NCBI GenBank assembly: GCA_963975575.1 | Contig: CAXBHL010000001.1 | Coordinates: forward strand, 1,240,001 to 1,304,000 | Direction of reading: 5' to 3' | Source: UBA6054 sp963975575 | GTDB taxonomy: Bacteria > Planctomycetota > Phycisphaerae > Phycisphaerales > UBA1924 | Length of the DNA stretch: 64,000 nucleotides | In this document: one piece after another, positions 44,403 through 52,988 of the stretch | Numbering within the stretch: position 1 is the first letter of the stretch | Layout of the letters: each line of letters starts with the position of its first letter | Program-made: the position numbers and the translations under genes | The notes under the pieces: generated by a model | Database searches by the model: none | The model's input: only the letters and a program-made list of their open reading frames with translations | What the model was told of the DNA's origin: nothing

Positions 44403-45566
44403 TCAGGCTTCCAGGAGGGCGTCGAGCAGTTCCGGAACGCCTTGGCCGCGGGTGGCGACGGTCTCGAAAATGAGTCGGCGCCCGGCCACGTCCCCGAGGT
44501 CGCGGACCAGCTCGTTCTCGCCGGGGTGGTCGGCCTTGTTGCAGACGAAGACGTCGGCGATCTCGAGGATGCCGGCCTTGTCCATCTGGACGGCGTCGCC
44601 CATGCCCGGGGTGAGCACCACCACGGTGCGGTCGACGTGCTCGCGGACGAGCGTCTCGTTCTGGCCGGCGCCGACGGTTTCGACGAAGACGGTCTCGAAC
44701 GGGTCGGCGCCGGGTGCGTGCGCGCCGCCGATGAGTTCGACGACGCGGTCGAGGCCGTGGTAGTCCTCGCCGCGGATGGCCAGTGATCGGTAGAAGACCT
44801 TCTCGCCGAGGTTGTTGAAATCGACGCGGAGGCGGTCGCCGAGGAGCGCGCCCCCTGTGATGGGGCTCTTGGGGTCGAAGGCGACGACGGCGCAGCGCCC
44901 CAGCGCCGGGTCCTTCTCGGCGCGCCGGGTGTACTCGCCGGCGAGTTGGGCGACCAGCGTGCTCTTGCCGGCGCCCGGCGAGCCGGTCAGACCGATCACC
45001 CGGGTGGGGCGTCGCAGGCGGGCATCTTCGCGGATGGGCTTCTCGTCGTGGATCAGCGAGATGTCGCGGGCGAGCTGGGCCGTTGGGTGGTTGGCAGGGA
45101 CCTTGGGGCCCATCGTCTCCACGCAGGCCTTGACGGCCTCGACGACGTCGAGCAGGCCGGTGCCGGTGGGGAAGCAGGCGCGGACGCCCTGCTGCTTGAG
45201 GGTGGGGATGTCCTCGGCCGGCAGGATGCCGCCCATGAGCACGGGGATGTCGCCGCGGCCGACTTTCTTGAGTTCCTCGATCAGCTTCGGCCCGAGCACC
45301 AGGTGAGAGTTGCTCATCATCGAGGCGGCGATGCAGTCCACGTCCTCGTCCCGTGCCGAGACGGCGAGGCTCGCGGGGGTCTGCCACAGGCCGGAATAGA
45401 TCACGTGGATGCCCGAGTCCCGCAGGGCGCGTGCGATGACCTTGACCCCGCGGTCGTGCCCGTCCAGGCCCATTTTGCCCAGCAGGACGCGGGGGCGGTG
45501 GTCGAGCCCCCGGCAACGGTCGGTCTTCTCGAACTCGCTGGTGGCGGCGCCGAGCTGCTGGGCCAT
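44403..45566 (-). CDS. B12-binding domain fused to MeaB/ArgK-type GTPase
   Basis: 387 aa from the ATG at 45566, with GGGAG upstream. Residues about 24-155 are the cobalamin-binding fold of acyl-CoA mutases: VLLGKMGLDGHDRG with the B12 lower ligand His37, SGLWQTPASLA near 58-68 and LMGGILPAED near 110-119. Residues about 185-387 are a MeaB-type GTPase: P-loop TGSPGAGKST (194-203), VFVETVGAGQNET and the NKAD guanine motif. This is the N-terminal architecture of IcmF, the fused isobutyryl-CoA mutase, but the large catalytic mutase domain is missing, and no mutase gene is adjacent. It probably pairs with a separate large subunit and protects or loads its B12. Substrate unknown. Confidence 0.85.
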   Translation of the reverse strand: MAQQLGAATSEFEKTDRCRGLDHRPRVLLGKMGLDGHDRGVKVIARALRDSGIHVIYSGLWQTPASLAVSARDEDVDCIAASMMSNSHLVLGPKLIEELKKVGRGDIPVLMGGILPAEDIPTLKQQGVRACFPTGTGLLDVVEAVKACVETMGPKVPANHPTAQLARDISLIHDEKPIREDARLRRPTRVIGLTGSPGAGKSTLVAQLAGEYTRRAEKDPALGRCAVVAFDPKSPITGGALLGDRLRVDFNNLGEKVFYRSLAIRGEDYHGLDRVVELIGGAHAPGADPFETVFVETVGAGQNETLVREHVDRTVVVLTPGMGDAVQMDKAGILEIADVFVCNKADHPGENELVRDLGDVAGRRLIFETVATRGQGVPELLDALLEA

Positions 45567-45733
45567 GGTCTTTTCTCCCTCTGGCCCGGGCGGAACGCTG
45601 CCCGGGGTCCGCATCATAGGGACGGACCGCCAAAGCGGCCCGGAGGGCGACTACCGTCCTGTCGGACGGCCGATGGCCCGCCATCGGTCGCCCGATACCC
45701 ACGCACACGCACACCCATTCCGCAGAGCCCGCA

Positions 45734-46981
45734 TTGCCCAGACCACGCCCGCGCATCATCCAGCGAGCCGAGCCCCGGCGCGACGACCCCCGCGCGCGGT
45801 TTCTGATCGAGATGGCTCGTGCGCTGGGCACCTACGGGATGGCGGCCCACCGGCTGGAAGAGGCGATCACGCTGGCCGGGGACGCCCTTGGCATCCGCAC
45901 GCAGACCTTCTCCGTGCCGACCTCGGTGTTCCTGTCCTTCGAGATCGGGGAGAAGCGGGAGACGATGCTGTCGCGCGTCGATCCGCGCGGGACGGACCTT
46001 TCCAAGATCGTTGCGCTCGATGAGATCCTGCGGCGGGTGGTCGAGCGTCGGCTGAATCCCGCGCGGGCGACGCGGATGGTCAAGCGGGTCATCGCGCGCA
46101 AGCCGGCGTACCCGGCCTGGATGCACATCCTGGCGTTCGCGGTCGCGGCGTCGGGCGTTTCGCGGTTCTTCGGCGGCGGGTGGCGCGAGTTGCTCGCGGC
46201 GGCGATCACGGGTCTGTGCGTCGGGGCCCTGGCCCACGCGGCATCACGCAAGCGCCACGCCGCGCGGTTGCTCGAGTTCGCGGCCGGCGGAACGGCGGCG
46301 GTGCTCGCGTCGCTGGTGACGGCGATGGACATCGGGCCGGTCTCGATCCGGCTGGTCACGGTGGCGGGGCTGATCGTGCTGATGCCCGGCATGACGATCA
46401 CGACCGCGATGGCGGAGTTGGCGACGCGGAACCTCGTCTCGGGCACCGCGCGGATGGTCGGTGCGATCACGGTGCTGCTGTCGATCGGGCTGGGGGTGGC
46501 GGTCGGTCAGCGGATCGCCGGTTATCTCCCCGGCGGTCTCGACGGGCTGCCGCAATCGCTGCCGGTCTGGACGGAGGCCGTCGCGGCCTGCTTGGCCCCG
46601 CTGGGATTCGTGGTGCTGCTGAACGCCCGCGCCCGGGACGCGATGATCATGGTCCCGGCGGGGGCGGGGGCGTTCGTGCTCGCCCGCGTGCTGACGGCGG
46701 AGATCGGGACGGATCTGGGCGTTTGCGCCACATCGGCCGCGATCGGAATCGTGGGCAACATCTACCAGCGAATGAAAAATCGGCCGGCCTCGACGGTCAT
46801 ATTCCCGGGGTTGCTGATGCTGGTGCCGGGCACGCTGGGGTATCGCAGCTTCGAGTTCTTCCTGGTCGAGGACACGATCACGGGGACGCAGACGGCGTTC
46901 CGCGTGGTGGTCACGGCGTTGGCGCTGGTGGCCGGGTTGCTGCTGGCGAACGTGGCCGCGGCCCCGAAGCGGTCGCTTTGA
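45734..46981 (+). CDS. ThrE-type threonine/serine exporter family protein
   Basis: 415 aa if translation begins at the TTG at 45734; an ATG at 45812 is the next choice. Residues about 20-130 are the soluble ThrE N-terminal part (ARALGTYGMAAHRLEEAITLAG (in part: GMAAHRLEEAITL), TQTFSVPTSVFLSF, RLNPARATRMV). About ten membrane helices follow, including LLEFAAGGTAAVLASLVT and MPGMTITTAMAELATRNLVSG (shown as MPGMTITTAMAELATRN), the latter a family signature, and the second DUF3815-like half ending LLLANVAAAPKRSL. Such proteins export small amino acids such as threonine. Substrate is not proven. Divergent from the B12/GTPase gene. Confidence 0.82.
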   Translation: MPRPRPRIIQRAEPRRDDPRARFLIEMARALGTYGMAAHRLEEAITLAGDALGIRTQTFSVPTSVFLSFEIGEKRETMLSRVDPRGTDLSKIVALDEILRRVVERRLNPARATRMVKRVIARKPAYPAWMHILAFAVAASGVSRFFGGGWRELLAAAITGLCVGALAHAASRKRHAARLLEFAAGGTAAVLASLVTAMDIGPVSIRLVTVAGLIVLMPGMTITTAMAELATRNLVSGTARMVGAITVLLSIGLGVAVGQRIAGYLPGGLDGLPQSLPVWTEAVAACLAPLGFVVLLNARARDAMIMVPAGAGAFVLARVLTAEIGTDLGVCATSAAIGIVGNIYQRMKNRPASTVIFPGLLMLVPGTLGYRSFEFFLVEDTITGTQTAFRVVVTALALVAGLLLANVAAAPKRSL

Positions 46982-47002
46982 CCCACTCTCGTGCGGGAAT
47001 GG

Positions 47003-50000
47003 CTACCCGCCGAAGGTCGGGTCCACGTTCAGCCCGCCGTCGCCGGCGGGGCGGAACAGGATGCCGAGGCTGGTCTCGCCGCGGATGTTGTCGTAGTTGA
47101 TGCTGATGCCAAGTGTGCCGGACTGGAAGCGCCGCTGGACGAGCGTGGTGAACGTCTGGAAGTCCTTGAGATCGAAGTTGTAGGTCACGCCGGTGTTGAC
47201 GGCGTACTTCTCGGTCAGCCGGTAGATCGCGGACATGGCGCCGTAGGTCGCGTCGATGTCCTCGATGCGGCGGAGTTCGAAGCTGGTCTGGAAGCCGGGG
47301 CGGTGCTCGATGAGGAACCCGCCGGAGCTGCGGGCGAAATGGTTGTCCTCGAGGTCGTAGACGGTCTCGCCCGCGACGGCGAGGACTTCGGTCGGCTGCC
47401 AGACGGCGCTGGCGCCGAGGTACTCGCCGGGGTTGCTCAGCTCGGGGCGGGCGTTGTACCAGCGGGGGATCGCGCTGTCGCCGATGCGGTCGGACGACCA
47501 GACGTACTCGGTACGGAGCTTGAGCAGGTCGACGTCGCGCCACCGTCCGAGACCGCCCCGTTTGGTTTGCCAGGTCTGATCGACCGCGGCGCGGACCATC
47601 GAGCCCGCGAGCAGATTCTCAACGTCGTCGTCGAAGACGGGCAGCTCGTCGTTGGTGATGTTGGTATCGGCGGTCCACAGGGTCAGCGAGGGTTCGACGA
47701 TGTGGCGCATGCGGTGGACGTCGAGCACGCGGGACTCTGCGTCGTTGTCGATCTTCTGCAGGACGGTCGAGAACGTGATCCCGGCGGCACCCCACAGGCG
47801 GGCCTGATCGTCTTCCTGGGGGCTGAAGTCCTCGAAGTCGGTGTCGTAGGCGGTGACCCGTCCGACCATGAACGGGGTGATGCGGACCGGGCCGAGGCCC
47901 AAGGTGCCGACGAGTTCGTGGCGGGTGTCGAGGCGGGTGACGCTGTCCTCGTTGAGCCCGGCGGCGCGGAGCACATCGCCGATGGACTCACCCGGGAGCG
48001 TGCCGAAGGCGTCGTCGGCCAGGGTGGCCGTGTCGAAGCCGTACGACGCGGCGGTCGCGTCGCTGAACCGCATGCTCAGGGAGCCGGCACGCGCCTCGAA
48101 GCCGTACGCGAGCAGTCCGGGGGCGGTCTCCTCGAACACGTCGCGCATCGCCCAGACGAGCCGGGCCTCGGGCAGGCGTTCGACGCGGTAGCCCGGGGTC
48201 TGGAGCAGGTGCTCGGCGGCGATGAAGTCGCCCTGCCCCACGGAGGCCTCGAGCGCAAAGTGGGTCTGCTCGCCGAGGCGTTCGAGGATCAGGCGGTTGC
48301 GGAAGTCCTCGGTGGTCTTGGCCATCTGCGGGAACAGGGCGGAGACGAACGCCTCGTCGGAGATGTAGCTCAGCTCGGTGACGAGCGTCCAGTTCTCGCG
48401 GAACTTCCAGAGATCCTGCCCCCGGAAGATGCCGCGGGTCTCGCCGTCGCGGTCGATGCGGGTGCCTCGGGTGAGCAGGTCCTCGCCGCGGTCGTCGGGG
48501 AGCAGATACGCGAAGAGGCCGCCGCGGTGTTCGGGCGTGTTCCAGTCGCCGTCGAACCCGAAGGCGACGCCCCGGTCGGCGTAATAGTCGAGGAGCAGGC
48601 CGATGTCGACGCCGGGCCAGTCCTTGCTGAGCAGCGCGGCCAGGTTCCACTCGGTGCGCAGGCCCAGGCCGTTGCGGTTGGAGTTCTCGATGCGGACCTG
48701 ACGCAGCGGGAAATCGTCGGGATCGCCGGCGAAGCCGGGAAGCCAGAACACCGGCACGCCCAGCGCGTTGAGCGTGACGCTCCTGGCGGCGAGCTTGACG
48801 CGCGTCCCCCCGTCCGGCCCTCGGCCCGGCTGGTCCTCGAGACGCACCTCCAGGTCGCGGATGCCGATGAAAAAATCGGGCTCGAAGAAGGCGCTGTTCG
48901 CCAGCCGGGCCTTCTCGGCGCTGAAGACGCGGTCGGATTCTTGCCGCACGGCGGCGGCGCGCACGTAGACAGGCATGCCGGTGCGTTCGTCGGTGGTCCA
49001 GAAGACGGCGTCGAGCATGAGGGCGCGGCCGCGGGCGACGTCAAGGTAGACGCGGGGGGCGCGGACGGTCCAGCGCTCGTCGCCGCCCATCACGCCGCCC
49101 TCGAGATAGATGCCCTCGACCTGCTCGGCGGTCAGGCGGGACAGGGTCCGGTCGAGGGGGCCGGGCTTGAGGAAGATGACGGCCCGCTCGGCCTTCATCT
49201 CCATGGACCGTCCGGTCGCGGGCTCCTGATATTGCAGGACGATGCCGCCGGTCGCGGTGACGGTTGAGGACCGTCCGGCGGTGCCGTGGGCGGGCTCCTC
49301 GCCGCCCTCGATCACGATCCGGTCGCCCACCGCGAACGAGAACACGCCGCTGGGGCGGAACACGGGCTGGGGGGCCTGGAAATCGGTCTCACGCACCGTG
49401 GCCGAACGCTCGCCCGCTGGTGAGGTATCCATCGCGGGACCGCCCGGGACAGGGACGACAGCGTCCCGGACGATCGCGGGGGTGCCGGGCGGCGTGATGC
49501 CGAGCACGCGGGCGGCGAACACGGTCTGGGCGTCGGCGTGGAAGGGTCCGGCGGCGTCCTTTCGGTCGGGCGGGCCGTCAAACCGGGCGTCGAGGAGGAC
49601 GCGGACCGGTTCGCTCGCGCGGACCACCCCCCGGACGGGGAGGGTCAGGGCGCGGACATCGATGGCGCCGGCGTCGGCGCGGACATCGCGGAAGACCGCG
49701 AAGACTTGGTACTCGTCTTCGCCGAGGCGTTCGAGCCAGATTGAGGCCGCGGACGCGTGGAACACGTCGCCGCCGAGGACGACCCGCACATCGGTGTCCA
49801 GAACGATGCGGTGGGTGCTGCCTTCACGCCAGAGCCAGCCGGAGCGGGCCGCGAGTTCGATCGTGCCCTCGGCCGCCTGGATCGGGAATCGGATGCCCCC
49901 GAACGCGTCCCCCGCGTCGCCGGCCGGCTGGGCTGCTCCTCGTGCCAGGGCCTGGGTGGCGGGGGCCAGTCCGGAGGCGGCCACCAGCAGTCCGGCGAGA

Positions 50001-50026
50001 GCGCCACGAACGGTCTGAGCGGGCAT
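47003..50026 (-). CDS. lptD: LPS-assembly protein LptD (OstA)
   Basis: 1007 aa from the ATG at 50026, where a signal peptide begins (MPAQTVRGALAGLLVAASGL); the frame is open to 50194 without a site. The N-terminal third contains OstA/LptA-like jellyroll segments (VTATGGIVLQYQEP, KAERAVIFLKPG, EGIYLEGGVMGGDE). The C-terminal two thirds form the 26-strand outer-membrane barrel, with GVPVFWLPGF near 540, repeated aromatic-ended strands (LRTEWNLAALL, FGFDGDWNTPEHRGGLF) and a final strand before DPTFGG. LptD inserts lipopolysaccharide into the outer leaflet with LptE. It is somewhat longer than proteobacterial LptD. With lpxB it supports a true LPS outer membrane. Confidence 0.82.
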   Translation of the reverse strand: MPAQTVRGALAGLLVAASGLAPATQALARGAAQPAGDAGDAFGGIRFPIQAAEGTIELAARSGWLWREGSTHRIVLDTDVRVVLGGDVFHASAASIWLERLGEDEYQVFAVFRDVRADAGAIDVRALTLPVRGVVRASEPVRVLLDARFDGPPDRKDAAGPFHADAQTVFAARVLGITPPGTPAIVRDAVVPVPGGPAMDTSPAGERSATVRETDFQAPQPVFRPSGVFSFAVGDRIVIEGGEEPAHGTAGRSSTVTATGGIVLQYQEPATGRSMEMKAERAVIFLKPGPLDRTLSRLTAEQVEGIYLEGGVMGGDERWTVRAPRVYLDVARGRALMLDAVFWTTDERTGMPVYVRAAAVRQESDRVFSAEKARLANSAFFEPDFFIGIRDLEVRLEDQPGRGPDGGTRVKLAARSVTLNALGVPVFWLPGFAGDPDDFPLRQVRIENSNRNGLGLRTEWNLAALLSKDWPGVDIGLLLDYYADRGVAFGFDGDWNTPEHRGGLFAYLLPDDRGEDLLTRGTRIDRDGETRGIFRGQDLWKFRENWTLVTELSYISDEAFVSALFPQMAKTTEDFRNRLILERLGEQTHFALEASVGQGDFIAAEHLLQTPGYRVERLPEARLVWAMRDVFEETAPGLLAYGFEARAGSLSMRFSDATAASYGFDTATLADDAFGTLPGESIGDVLRAAGLNEDSVTRLDTRHELVGTLGLGPVRITPFMVGRVTAYDTDFEDFSPQEDDQARLWGAAGITFSTVLQKIDNDAESRVLDVHRMRHIVEPSLTLWTADTNITNDELPVFDDDVENLLAGSMVRAAVDQTWQTKRGGLGRWRDVDLLKLRTEYVWSSDRIGDSAIPRWYNARPELSNPGEYLGASAVWQPTEVLAVAGETVYDLEDNHFARSSGGFLIEHRPGFQTSFELRRIEDIDATYGAMSAIYRLTEKYAVNTGVTYNFDLKDFQTFTTLVQRRFQSGTLGISINYDNIRGETSLGILFRPAGDGGLNVDPTFGG

Positions 50027-50268
50027 CTTCAAGGTCGCGTCCTGTGCGGGCTTTGGGTCGTGGGCGGTGGTGGCGGGCTCTGCCGGAGGGCCGCCGCGGA
50101 CGATAAGCCGTCCGGAGCGACCGCTCCCGGCGGGGTGCGGCGGGGGTGGTTGGTCCTTCCGAACGGTAAGGTACGCCCCCGAGGTGAACCGCACAACCAG
50201 AGGGGCGTCGGGGCTTAGGGGCGGTCGGTCGGGCGGGCTTGAGCCCGTCGATCCACCTATCCTCCGCG

Positions 50269-51264
50269 ATGACCATGACCACCCCCCGCAAGCCGATCGC
50301 CCAGATGACGCCCTCGGAGCGCATCGACGGGGCGTTCTCGATCACCAACGCCCAGCTCGGCACGACCGTGAAGGGAAAGCCCTACCTGCGCTGTCTGCTC
50401 GGGGACAAGACCGGGTCGGCTCCGGCCCGGATGTGGTCGATCGAGGAGGCCACGTTCGCGCGGCTCTCGGGGGACGGGTTCGTCTTCATCGAGGGCGAGA
50501 CGCAGGCCTACCAAGGCGAGCTGCAGATCATCATCCACCGGATCGATCCGGTCGAGCCGACGCCCGAGCAGCTCCGCGAGCTGATCCCGGCCTCCAAGCG
50601 CGACCCCGCGGAGATGTTCGCCGAAGTCCAAGCCCTGCTCGACACCCTCGAGCACCCCGCGATGAAGGCCCTCGCGGCAACTTACCTGGCGGACGAGCAC
50701 CTCATGGACGCCTTCCGCACCTGCCCGGCGGCGTCCAAACTGCACCACGCCTATCTCGGCGGGCTGCTCGAGCACACCCTGACGCTCATGCAGATCGCCG
50801 ACAAGGTCTGCCCGCTGTACCCCCGGATCAACCGGGACATCGTGCTGATCGGGCTTTTTCTGCACGATCTGGGCAAGACCCGCGAGCTGGTCTACGACCG
50901 GACCTTCGGGTACACCGACCGGGGCGAGCTGATCGGGCACCTCGTCGAGGGGGCGATCATGCTGCACGACAAGTCGCAGCAGATGATGCGGGAGACCGGC
51001 CAGCGAATGCCCGCGGGCGTGCTGACCGTGCTTCAGCACATCATCATCTCGCACCACGAGAAGCCCGAGTTCGGGGCTTGCAAGATCCCGTCGTCGCCCG
51101 AGGCCGTGATGGTCTCGCTGATCGACAACCTCGACGCGAAAACGGTCTTGACGCTGGACGCGGCCCGCCCGGATCAGGCCGCGGCCGATCTGGGCGGCAA
51201 CTTCACCGAGCGGAACTGGGCGATTGGGACGAAGCTCTACAAGCCGGACCCGCTGGCGGAGTGA
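50269..51264 (+). CDS. OB-fold plus HD-domain 3'-5' exoribonuclease, YhaM-like
   Basis: 331 aa from the ATG at 50269. Residues about 20-100 are an OB fold (DGAFSITNAQLGTTVKGKPY shown in part: GKPYLRCLLGDKTGS, FVFIEGETQAYQGELQI). Residues about 145-300 are an HD domain: His in SKLHHAYLGGLLEHTLTLM, the HD pair in GLFLHDLGKTREL, and later QHIIISHHEK and the Asp in SLIDNLDAK. YhaM-type enzymes degrade RNA or DNA from the 3' end using metal ions. Length fits the family (about 315). The maf gene follows 113 bases on the same strand. Confidence 0.85.
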   Translation: MTMTTPRKPIAQMTPSERIDGAFSITNAQLGTTVKGKPYLRCLLGDKTGSAPARMWSIEEATFARLSGDGFVFIEGETQAYQGELQIIIHRIDPVEPTPEQLRELIPASKRDPAEMFAEVQALLDTLEHPAMKALAATYLADEHLMDAFRTCPAASKLHHAYLGGLLEHTLTLMQIADKVCPLYPRINRDIVLIGLFLHDLGKTRELVYDRTFGYTDRGELIGHLVEGAIMLHDKSQQMMRETGQRMPAGVLTVLQHIIISHHEKPEFGACKIPSSPEAVMVSLIDNLDAKTVLTLDAARPDQAAADLGGNFTERNWAIGTKLYKPDPLAE

Positions 51265-51377
51265 TGCGTGCCGGAGCGGGGGCTTCCCGCCACCCGCCGG
51301 CCCGCGGGGCCGAGCCGAATGGACCTTCGGGCATCGCCCGAACGGTGGGCTTGGAAGCCCATCGCTCCGAGATCGTG

Positions 51378-51962
51378 ATGCATCTGACTCTTGCCAGCGT
51401 GTCCCCCCGGCGTCGCCAACTGCTCGAAGCGGCCGGCGTGCCGCTGGACGTGCGCCCCAGCGGGATTGACGACGGGCGCTTAAGCCCTGGTCGGTGCACG
51501 CCGGCCGAGTGGGTGATGGCCCTCGCCTACCTGAAAGCAGTCGCCACGGCGCGGCAGGCCGATCTGGACCCTGGCACGCTGGTCATCGGGGCGGACACGG
51601 TGTGCGTCAACGATGGGCGGATCCTCGGCCAGCCCGCGGACGAGGCCGACGCGGGGCGGATGGTCCGAATCATGGCGGGGCGGACGCACGAGGTCCTCAC
51701 GGGGGTCGCCATGGTCTGCCCCGCGTCGCGTCGGCGTCTCGTGTTCGTGGACCGATCCGTCGTGACGGTGGGGGCGTTGGACGAGGAACGCATCGCCGAG
51801 TATCTCGCGACACCGCTCTGGCGGGGCAAGGCGGGGGGGTACAACATCGCCGAGCGGCTCGATGCCGGCTGGCCGATCGAGTTCATCGGGACCATGGATT
51901 CGATCATGGGGCTGCCGGTCGATCGCACGCTGGCTGCCGTGCGTTCTTGGGCGTCCGCATGA
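51378..51962 (+). CDS. maf: Maf-type nucleoside triphosphate pyrophosphatase
   Basis: 194 aa from the ATG at 51378 (MHLTLASVSPRRRQLLEAAG); upstream in-frame codons from 51264 lack family sequence. Diagnostic motifs are SVSPRR near residues 7-12, the catalytic Asp in VIGADTVCV near 66, GRTHEVLTGVAM near 100, the YLATPLWRGKAGGYNIAE segment near 145, and GTMDSIMGLPVDRT near 172. Maf proteins hydrolyse non-canonical or ordinary NTPs to NMP and pyrophosphate and can arrest division. The SxSPRR and GKAGGY signatures place it with Maf/YhdE dTTP/UTP-type enzymes. Convergent with the 3-hydroxyacyl-CoA dehydrogenase gene. Confidence 0.9.
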   Translation: MHLTLASVSPRRRQLLEAAGVPLDVRPSGIDDGRLSPGRCTPAEWVMALAYLKAVATARQADLDPGTLVIGADTVCVNDGRILGQPADEADAGRMVRIMAGRTHEVLTGVAMVCPASRRRLVFVDRSVVTVGALDEERIAEYLATPLWRGKAGGYNIAERLDAGWPIEFIGTMDSIMGLPVDRTLAAVRSWASA

Positions 51963-51985
51963 CTGCTCGCGGTCGGATCGATCTG

Positions 51986-52843
51986 TCAGTCGTACTTGAA
52001 CACCCCGTGCTTGGTTTTGTCGCCCAGGCGCCCGGCCACGACCAGCTGCTTGAGCAGCGGACAGGCCCTGTACCGCGGGTTGTTCAGGCCCTCGGCCATG
52101 ACCTCCATGATGTGCACGCAGGTGTCCAGGCCGATGAAGTCGGCCAGGCGGAGCGGGCCCATGGGGTGGGCCATGCCGAGCTTCATGATCTCGTCGATGT
52201 GCTCGGGCTCGGCCACGCCCTCCATCCAGGTGTAGAACGCCTCGTTGATCATGGGCATCAGGATGCGGTTGGAGACGAATCCGGCGCGGTCGTTGGCGGG
52301 CACGGCGGTCTTGCCCATGGCCGCCGAGAGGGCGATCACCCGCTCGGTGGTCTCCTTGCTGGTGGCCAGGCCGTTGATGACCTCGACGAGCTTCATGACC
52401 GGCACGGGGTTGAAGAAGTGCATGCCAATGAAGCGGTCGGCCTTGTCGCTCACGCTGGTAGCCAGGTCGGTGATGGAGATCGACGAGGTGTTGGAGGCCA
52501 GGATGGTCCGGTCGGAGACCGATCCGGCCAGACCCTTGAAGATCTCCTTCTTGACTGACGCCCGCTCCACCACGGCCTCGATGACGATGTCGGCCCCGTG
52601 GAGTTCCGAGATCCGGTCCGAGTAGGTCAGGCGGGCCCTGGCGTCCTTTGACTGGTCCTCTGTCATGCGGCCCTTCTCAACCGCGCGGGACAGGAGTTTC
52701 TCGTGGAGCGATTTGCACCGGCCGAGGGCCGCCGAGTCGAGGTCGTAGACGACCGTCTCGAATCCGTTCGCGGCCGCGACCTGGGCGATCCCGCCGCCCA
52801 TCTGGCCCGATCCGATCACGCCGACTTGCTCGATTCCGTGCAT
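51986..52843 (-). CDS. 3-hydroxybutyryl-CoA / 3-hydroxyacyl-CoA dehydrogenase
   Basis: 285 aa, normal length for the single-domain-pair enzyme. The N-terminal NAD domain begins VGVIGSGQMGGGIAQVAA and has EAVVERASVKKEIF and ILASNTSSISIT. The catalytic His is in IGMHFFNPVPVMKLVEV near 140. The C-terminal helical domain has PANDRAGFVSNRILMPMINEA, AHPMGPLRLADFIGLD and a final GDKTKHGVFKYD. It interconverts 3-hydroxyacyl-CoA and 3-oxoacyl-CoA with NAD(P). No thiolase or crotonase is adjacent, so use in beta-oxidation or in butyrate/PHB metabolism cannot be told apart. Confidence 0.9.
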   Translation of the reverse strand: MHGIEQVGVIGSGQMGGGIAQVAAANGFETVVYDLDSAALGRCKSLHEKLLSRAVEKGRMTEDQSKDARARLTYSDRISELHGADIVIEAVVERASVKKEIFKGLAGSVSDRTILASNTSSISITDLATSVSDKADRFIGMHFFNPVPVMKLVEVINGLATSKETTERVIALSAAMGKTAVPANDRAGFVSNRILMPMINEAFYTWMEGVAEPEHIDEIMKLGMAHPMGPLRLADFIGLDTCVHIMEVMAEGLNNPRYRACPLLKQLVVAGRLGDKTKHGVFKYD

Positions 52844-52988
52844 CGCAGTTCCCTCCGGTTGCGCCCGGGCGGCCCGCCCGGGGGAAAAGCGTAGACCCGG
52901 ACGCCGGTTCGGACCGCGGCTCGCTTCGCGTCGGCCGCATCGGGGTGCCGACGCGGGGCGAACCTAGCATCTCCGCCCGGATCCACCC

